DNA of 7,460 nt, taken from NCBI GenBank assembly GCA_964345255.1, contig CAYFQK010000170.1:1-7460 (forward strand). Direction: 5' to 3'. Below, one piece after another: positions 1-4,706 of the stretch. A model generated the notes under the pieces. That model had not been told where the DNA came from. It was given only the letters and a program-made list of their open reading frames with translations, and searched no databases. Position numbers and translations under genes: made by a program. Source of the DNA: JAIPAH01 sp964345255 (GTDB taxonomy: Bacteria > Bacteroidota > Bacteroidia > Bacteroidales > JAIPAH01). Numbering within the stretch: the first letter of the stretch is position 1; each line of letters starts with the position of its first letter.

Positions 1-1734
1 GAAGACATGAGGAGTGATATGATGAATAAAAAGAACATGAGCTGGGAGGATAAGGAAAAGGTTAAAGATGCGATGAAGGATCTTGAAGATCTTAAGAAAA
101 GCCTGGAAAACATCAGGAAGAAAAGTGAAAAGAACAGGAAGTTCGAAGAACAGTTTGATAAGAGTGACAAGGAACTTCTGGATAAGCAGAAAGAACTGGA
201 AGAGCTAATGGATAAGGTGCTCAACGAGGAATTAAAGAAGCTGATGGATGAAATCAGGAAGATGATGGAGGACATGAATAAAGAAAAGATGAATCAGCTC
301 CTCGATAAGATGAAAATGTCGAATGAGTCGATGAAAGAGCAGCTCGACCGAAGTATAGAAATGTATAAGCAGCTTCAGTTTCAAAAAGATTTACAGAAGG
401 CTATCGACAAAGCCGGCAAGCTTTCTGAAGAGCAAAAGAAGCTGAAAAAACTTTCGGAAGATACTCCGCGAAGGGAAGTCGATGAATTGACAAAAGAACA
501 GAAAGGCCTGGAAAAAAAGACTGATTCACTACAAAAGGATCTCAATAAACTCGAACAAAAGGATAAGGAGTTACAAAACAGCAATGGTTTTAAATCGCCG
601 AATAAACAAACTGAGGATATCAAAAAGAGCATGCAGGAATCCACACAGCAATTAAATAAAAAGAACAAAAATAGAGCCGGAGAAAAAATGCAGGAATCTT
701 CGGAAAAATTATTTGAGCTTAGTAAAAACCTGAAGCAGCAGCAGCAAAGCATGCAGCAGCAAAAGCTGGGGGAAGACATAGACAATCTGAAACAGATTTT
801 GGAAAATTTAGTGGATATATCCTTTGAACAAGAGGCACTTATTACTAATTTTAAAGCCTTAAATAAGAATGACCCCAGGTATGTAGAAAAGATGCAGGAG
901 CAATATGGGCTGCAGGAAAAGCTCAAGAAGGTAAAGGACTCATTAAAGGCTCTAAGCAAGCGTCAAACGATGATTGAGCCCTTTGTTTTGAAAGAGATAA
1001 AATCCATCGATAACAACATGGGTAAAAGCCTGCGCCAGCTCAAGGAGAGAAATGTACGCTCGGGGACATCGCGTCAGCAATATGTAATGACGCACGTCAA
1101 TAATCTCTCGCTACTACTGGCCGAAGCTTTGGAGAATATGCAACAGAATATGAATGCTATGGGGTCGGGGAGCGGACAATCAAAACAGCAGGGCGTGCCT
1201 AAAATGTCTGAAATTCGCAAAATGCAGCAGCAGCTACAGCAGCAGATGCAAAAGATGAAGGAAGGAATGAAAAAAAACCGGAAAGGAGGCGGTAAACCTT
1301 CTATGAGTGAGGAAATGGCACGAATGGCTGCCAAACAGGCTGCTATACGCAGAAAGTTGCAGCAATACAGAAAGGAACTGATGAAGCAGGGAAAAGGAGA
1401 CCAGGGGTTAAACAAGACCATAAAGAAAATGGACGAAAACGAAACAGACATGGTCAATAAGCGGATAACCGAAGAACTTATCAAACGACAGGAAAAGATT
1501 GTGTCAAGGTTGCTGGAGTCTGAAAAGGCCGAACGGGAGCAGGATAAACAAAAAAAGAGAGAGGCTGAAACAGCAAAATCTTTCGAAAAAAGAAACCCAA
1601 ATGAATTTTTAAAGTATAAAGAGATAAAGACCAATAATAAGGAAGTGCTGAAAACCATTCCTCCGGAAGTAAACCCTTATTACAGGCAGAGAATTAACGA
1701 ATATTTCATTGAAGAACAAACAGAGAAAAAATGA
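1..1734 (+). CDS. DUF4175-like coiled-coil protein, C-terminal part (5' partial)
   Basis: The reading frame is already open at base 1, so the start lies upstream; the ATG at base 7 is only the first internal Met. The visible ~577 residues are almost entirely charged, amphipathic helix rich in Lys, Glu, Gln and Met, as expected of a long coiled coil. Counting from the Met at base 7, Gln-rich patches lie near residues 242-252 and 406-415. A Gly/Lys-rich break (KGGGKP) near 428 is followed by the segment MARMAAKQAAIRRKLQQ. The C-terminus has a Pro/Tyr motif (LKTIPPEVNPYYRQRINEYF) near 550-569. As I recall them, large Bacteroidota proteins annotated DUF4175 have N-terminal membrane helices, a long coiled coil and this AAKQAAIRR/PP-NPYY ending. 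No membrane segment lies in the visible part. The stop overlaps the next start (ATGA), implying translational coupling. Function is unknown; the family assignment is from memory of motifs. Coding status is near certain. Confidence 0.8.
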   Translation, partial: EDMRSDMMNKKNMSWEDKEKVKDAMKDLEDLKKSLENIRKKSEKNRKFEEQFDKSDKELLDKQKELEELMDKVLNEELKKLMDEIRKMMEDMNKEKMNQLLDKMKMSNESMKEQLDRSIEMYKQLQFQKDLQKAIDKAGKLSEEQKKLKKLSEDTPRREVDELTKEQKGLEKKTDSLQKDLNKLEQKDKELQNSNGFKSPNKQTEDIKKSMQESTQQLNKKNKNRAGEKMQESSEKLFELSKNLKQQQQSMQQQKLGEDIDNLKQILENLVDISFEQEALITNFKALNKNDPRYVEKMQEQYGLQEKLKKVKDSLKALSKRQTMIEPFVLKEIKSIDNNMGKSLRQLKERNVRSGTSRQQYVMTHVNNLSLLLAEALENMQQNMNAMGSGSGQSKQQGVPKMSEIRKMQQQLQQQMQKMKEGMKKNRKGGGKPSMSEEMARMAAKQAAIRRKLQQYRKELMKQGKGDQGLNKTIKKMDENETDMVNKRITEELIKRQEKIVSRLLESEKAEREQDKQKKREAETAKSFEKRNPNEFLKYKEIKTNNKEVLKTIPPEVNPYYRQRINEYFIEEQTEKK

Positions 1735-2168
1735 GCGAAATAAAAACCATTCAAATTCAATCGAGACTCGATGAAATCAACAGGATTGAATCATTCGTAG
1801 AATCCTTTTGTTTGAAATACCGCATCTATGACGAATATTTTGGTATCATCGTCCACTCTCTTAGCGAGATTGTCAGGAAAATTATAAAACAAAATGATAA
1901 AGAGGGATTAATCCGCATCGCTCAAAATCACGAAAAAAATAGCGTGAAATATATTATCGATTCTCCGGACGGGTTGAAACTGGATTTGACATTTAATGAG
2001 AAAAATCCAACAGACCAGGCTTTAAATAAACTGGTGGATGAGTACGACTGGTCTGAAAATAAAATTTCAGTTACTTACAATATCCAAAGCATACATTACA
2101 CTGAATGGATGCGGAGAAAAAACCTGTTGTATGATTACGAAAAAGTAACAACAAAGAAAGCGAAATAG
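1731..2168 (+). CDS. Small protein resembling a degenerate RsbW/GHKL ATPase domain
   Basis: A 145-residue soluble protein with no signal peptide or membrane helix. Its start overlaps the upstream stop by ATGA, and only two bases separate its stop from ybeY, so it is the middle gene of a coupled trio. The order of elements resembles anti-sigma-factor-type (RsbW-like) GHKL ATPases: an opening strand and helix (residues 5-30), a helix holding SEIVRKII (45-52) where an N-box should be, a strand pair ending IIDSPDG (75-81), and a closing LVDEYDWSENKISVTYNI (101-118) like the final helix and strands. The ATP-binding signatures are missing: no Glu-x-x-x-Asn-Ala N-box, no DxGxG, and no room for a GxGxF lid. 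Bacteroidota often carry an intact 'ATP-binding protein' at this locus, which motivates the comparison. A basic tail (119-145) extends past the domain. That it is a real gene is well supported; the fold is inferred and ATP binding is unlikely. Confidence 0.72.
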   Translation: MSEIKTIQIQSRLDEINRIESFVESFCLKYRIYDEYFGIIVHSLSEIVRKIIKQNDKEGLIRIAQNHEKNSVKYIIDSPDGLKLDLTFNEKNPTDQALNKLVDEYDWSENKISVTYNIQSIHYTEWMRRKNLLYDYEKVTTKKAK

Positions 2169-2170
2169 TT

Positions 2171-2596
2171 ATGGAAATTAATTTCTTCAATGAAAATATA
2201 AAATTCGAAGTAGAAAACCAGGAACTGATCAAGGAATGGATTGAGAAGGTTAGTGAAGACCGCAGTTTCAAAGTGGGGAATGTGAATTATATTTTCACTG
2301 ATGACCATACGCTATTGCAGGTAAACAAAAAATATCTTGAGCGCAATTATTTAACCGACATTATTACCTTCGACGATACACAGGCTAATGAAATTAATGG
2401 GGATATTTACATTAGCATCGACCGTGTAAAAGAAAATGCAGAAACCTACCAACGCTCGTGTCAGGACGAATTGCATCGTGTGATGATTCATGGAATCCTC
2501 CATCTTACAGGCATTAAAGACCACAGCGATAGCGAGAAAAAGATGATGAGAGAACTGGAAGATAAATATTTATCTTTGCTTGCCGATTTAAGTTAG
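2171..2596 (+). CDS. ybeY: Endoribonuclease YbeY (rRNA maturation factor)
   Basis: YbeY is a cytoplasmic, zinc-dependent single-strand endoribonuclease needed for 16S rRNA 3'-end maturation and 70S ribosome quality control. This 141-residue protein has the usual family length. Recognisable parts are the VNYIFTDDHTLLQVNKKYL strand-helix (residues 38-56), the YLTDIITFD core (60-68), GDIYISIDRVKENA (77-90), and the metal-site helix ELHRVMIHGILHLTGIKDH (100-118). His107 and His111 form the first two ligands. The candidate third ligand, His118, lies six residues after His111, whereas the classical pattern is H-x3-H-x5-H. Bacteroidota YbeY proteins as I remember them share this one-residue-longer GxxD turn, often with Lys at the last position. 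The E. coli catalytic Arg59 position (YRGKDY) aligns here with Leu56 of YLERNY. The start is the first ATG after the upstream stop, two bases away, so translation is probably coupled. Confidence 0.95.
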   Translation: MEINFFNENIKFEVENQELIKEWIEKVSEDRSFKVGNVNYIFTDDHTLLQVNKKYLERNYLTDIITFDDTQANEINGDIYISIDRVKENAETYQRSCQDELHRVMIHGILHLTGIKDHSDSEKKMMRELEDKYLSLLADLS

Positions 2597-2615
2597 ACAA
2601 ACACATTCTTAGTTT

Positions 2616-2633
2616 AATTGTTACAATTGTTTC
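2616..2633 (+). repeat. 9-bp tandem repeat with inverted repeat, abutting parS
   Basis: AATTGTTAC (2616-2624) is followed directly by AATTGTTTC (2625-2633), an 8-of-9 tandem repeat whose second copy runs into the left arm of the parS palindrome. The same bases also form an inverted repeat, AATTGT-T-ACAATT (2616-2628). It could be an auxiliary protein-binding site, part of a promoter, or chance in AT-rich DNA. No good Bacteroidota -7/-33 promoter pair is convincing in this 58-bp gap. Confidence 0.35.
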
Positions 2634-2643
2634 ACGTGAAACA
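2628..2643. other. parS: parS site 1 (ParB-binding centromere-like palindrome)
   Basis: The sequence TGTTTCACGTGAAACA is a perfect 16-bp palindrome identical to the canonical chromosomal parS consensus bound by ParB. Here the palindrome extends to 18 bp (T at 2627, A at 2644). ParB loads at such sites, spreads over flanking DNA and recruits SMC for origin segregation. The site fills the ybeY-mnmG gap, ending 11 bases before the mnmG start. Its central TGA (2637-2639) is in frame with mnmG and fixes the upstream limit of that gene. An identical copy lies at 4683-4698, which makes chance very unlikely. Confidence 0.92.
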
Positions 2644-2654
2644 AAGAAGACTTT

Positions 2655-4526
2655 ATGTTACCTAAATATGATATAATCGTCGTTGGGGGCGGGCATTCGG
2701 GAAGCGAAGCCGCTGCCGCTGCAGCTAATCTGGGGAGTAAAACACTGCTGGTTACACTATCAAGAAACACCATCGGGCAGATGTCATGCAACCCGGCCAT
2801 GGGAGGTATAGCAAAAGGGCAGATAGTGAGGGAAATAGACGCGTTGGGCGGTTTGGCGGGCATAGTAACAGACAAAACTACGGTGCAGTTCCGTGTTTTA
2901 AACCGTTCTAAAGGTCCTGCCATGTGGAGTCCGCGTGCTCAAAACGACCGGGCGGCATTTTCAGAAGAGTGGAGAAGGCAACTGGAGAACATTCCCAATC
3001 TGGACTTTTGGGAGGACATGGTGCTGGGTTTGCTTACCCGGCAAGGAAAAGTTACCGGTGTTAAAACACGGTTAGGACTTGAAATATATGCCAAGGCTGT
3101 TATCCTTACCAATGGCACCTTCCTTAACGGGACAATACATGTGGGAGATAAAAAATTTGGTGGCGGCAGAATGGGGGAAAACGCCTCTGTTGGTATTACA
3201 GAAGATTTGGAAAAGCTTGGTTTTAAATCCGACCGGATGAAGACCGGTACTCCGGTAAGAGTTGACGGACGCTCCATTGACTTTGGTCAATTGACAGAGC
3301 AAAAAGGCGACGAAGTGCCCGGCAAATTTTCATTTACCGATACTCCACGGGTACAAAACCAACTGAGTTGTTACATGGCTTATACCAGTGACGAAGTACA
3401 TGATATTTTGAGGACCGGTTTTGAAAAAAGTCCCATGTTTATAGGGCGTATCAGCGGAATAGGCCCACGATATTGCCCCTCGATCGAAGATAAAATTGAT
3501 CGGTTTTCCGATAAGAATTCACATCAATTATTTATTGAACCTGAAGGGAGGAATACCGTCGAGGTTTATGTAAACGGGTTTTCTTCATCGCTACCGATGG
3601 ATGTCCAGTACAAAGCGCTACGGAAAATCAAGGGATTTGAAAATGCCAGGATATTTCGCCCCGGATATGCTATCGAATACGACTATTTTCCTCCTGTACA
3701 ACTACAATACAACCTGGAGACCAAGCTAGTGGAAAACCTTTACCTGGCCGGTCAGATTAACGGTACCACAGGATATGAGGAGGCTGGTGCACAAGGCCTG
3801 ATGGCAGGCATTAATGCACATAGAAAGATTAACGGGCTATCTGACTTTATTTTAAAACGATCGGATGCATATATTGGCGTGCTGATCGATGATTTAATTA
3901 CAAAAGGTGTGGATGAACCCTACCGCATGTTCACCTCCAGGGCTGAGTATCGCATCCTCCTTCGTCAGGATAATGCTGATTTGCGCCTAACGCCTCTGGG
4001 GTATGAACTGGGACTAGCCTCCGAAAAAAGAATGAAGCGGGTGGAAGAAAAGAAAAGTCGCATCGCCGACGCCATAAAATTTATCAGAAAAACCAGCGCA
4101 GAACCGGATAAAGTAAATGCTTTGCTTGAGAGTAAAGGAACCACACCCTTAAAGCAAAAACAAAAACTCTCCAGTTTGATTCCTCGTCCGCAGCTTAATA
4201 TTTTTGAGTTAGAGGAAGTGATTCCGGAACTCAAGGATTACTTTGATAATGAAATGAAAGAAGACAGCGAATGCCTGGAGGAAGTTGAAATACTCACAAA
4301 ATATGAAGGGTATATCGACAAAGAGCAGGAAATGGCCAGCAAGATGAGTCGGTTTGAAGAAATGCGAATTGGTAGAAATATTGATTTTCGTTCGATAGAA
4401 GCCTTATCCTTTGAGGCGCGTGAAAAACTCTCCGATATAAAACCTGAAACTATCGGGCAAGCAAGCCGCATAAGCGGAGTATCTCCTGCAGATATTTCAG
4501 TTTTACTAGTACATATGGGTAGATAA
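2655..4526 (+). CDS. mnmG: tRNA uridine-5-carboxymethylaminomethyl modification enzyme MnmG (GidA)
   Basis: MnmG is the FAD- and NADH-dependent subunit that, with the GTPase MnmE, installs carboxymethylaminomethyl or aminomethyl groups at C5 of wobble U34 in certain tRNAs in the cytoplasm. Its 623 residues match the long-form family length. Visible motifs are the FAD-binding Rossmann loop VVGGGHSGSEAA (9-20), MSCNPAMGGIAKGQ with redox Cys45, SKGPAMWSPRAQNDR (about 87-101), GTFLNGTIHVG, KTGTPVRVDGR and GPRYCPSIEDK with the second conserved Cys274. Further along are EGRNTVEVYVNGF, the second FAD motif LAGQINGTTGYEEAGAQG (from about 364), MFTSRAEYRILLRQDNADLR, and a helical C-terminal domain expected to contact MnmE and tRNA. 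The E. coli equivalents of the cysteines are Cys47 and Cys277. The start is the first ATG after an in-frame TGA inside parS; AAAGAAGA upstream is a purine-rich possible ribosome site. It is flanked by two parS copies. mnmE is not in the window. No truncation or odd residues seen. Confidence 0.98.
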   Translation: MLPKYDIIVVGGGHSGSEAAAAAANLGSKTLLVTLSRNTIGQMSCNPAMGGIAKGQIVREIDALGGLAGIVTDKTTVQFRVLNRSKGPAMWSPRAQNDRAAFSEEWRRQLENIPNLDFWEDMVLGLLTRQGKVTGVKTRLGLEIYAKAVILTNGTFLNGTIHVGDKKFGGGRMGENASVGITEDLEKLGFKSDRMKTGTPVRVDGRSIDFGQLTEQKGDEVPGKFSFTDTPRVQNQLSCYMAYTSDEVHDILRTGFEKSPMFIGRISGIGPRYCPSIEDKIDRFSDKNSHQLFIEPEGRNTVEVYVNGFSSSLPMDVQYKALRKIKGFENARIFRPGYAIEYDYFPPVQLQYNLETKLVENLYLAGQINGTTGYEEAGAQGLMAGINAHRKINGLSDFILKRSDAYIGVLIDDLITKGVDEPYRMFTSRAEYRILLRQDNADLRLTPLGYELGLASEKRMKRVEEKKSRIADAIKFIRKTSAEPDKVNALLESKGTTPLKQKQKLSSLIPRPQLNIFELEEVIPELKDYFDNEMKEDSECLEEVEILTKYEGYIDKEQEMASKMSRFEEMRIGRNIDFRSIEALSFEAREKLSDIKPETIGQASRISGVSPADISVLLVHMGR

Positions 4527-4706
4527 AGCTAGAATTTATAAATCGGTTGTAGTTTTTTCCTGATGCCGGAGTCTTTTTCTTTGCAGTAGAATTATTCTTA
4601 CTAAATTTATTCATTATTTTCGGATGCGTTTTTAGTCTTTAGTTAATTGTAAATTAAGGTAGAATAAAAATATTGCAAAGAGTGTTTCACGTGAAACATA
4701 GCCGTT
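4527..4706 (+). promoter_or_regulatory. AT-rich 180-bp leader before the sensor gene, with a 15-bp AT palindrome and parS
   Basis: This gap holds no credible ORF or tRNA. It contains an inverted repeat TTAATT-GTA-AATTAA (4643-4657), a possible -10-like TAGAAT (4660-4665) without a convincing -35 partner, and parS copy 2 near its end. No GC-rich hairpin with a U-tract follows mnmG, so a classical terminator is not visible. The length and AT content suggest a promoter for the downstream gene, but no single promoter can be assigned with confidence. Confidence 0.35.
4683..4698. other. parS: parS site 2 (ParB-binding centromere-like palindrome)
   Basis: A second perfect copy of TGTTTCACGTGAAACA, here without the extra flanking pair seen at site 1. 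Its centre is 2055 bp from that of site 1. It ends eight bases before the ATG of the large sensor gene. As at site 1, the central TGA (4692-4694) is in frame with the downstream gene and closes its frame upstream. On RNA the palindrome could fold into a six-pair stem with a four-base loop next to the start codon. Confidence 0.92.

Noticed and set aside
726..770. CAG/CAA repeat tract in the coiled-coil gene as a microsatellite or phase-variation site
   Set aside because: The run is short and mixed CAG/CAA, so it encodes a Gln patch. Gln-rich patches recur later in the same protein, and the triplet unit would not shift the frame.
1081..1100. CACGTC core inside the coiled-coil gene as a third parS
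   Set aside because: Only the core partly matches; the flanking arms do not resemble the TGTTTC/GAAACA arms of the two real sites.
381..1658. Two long minus-strand ORFs (381-959 and 1074-1658) opposite the coiled-coil gene
   Set aside because: Their Ser/Cys/Phe/Leu-rich products are the antisense reading of Lys/Glu/Gln-rich codons. They show no domain pattern and lie wholly inside a clear gene.
2621..4471. Several minus-strand ORFs opposite mnmG (for example 2621-2923, 2939-3277, 3965-4234)
   Set aside because: They are shadows of mnmG, whose protein is recognisable end to end, and they have no independent support.
4527..4600. Possible rho-independent terminator after mnmG
   Set aside because: There are T-runs (around 4551-4559 and 4572-4580), but no stable GC-containing hairpin precedes them; the only inverted repeat nearby is short and AT-only.
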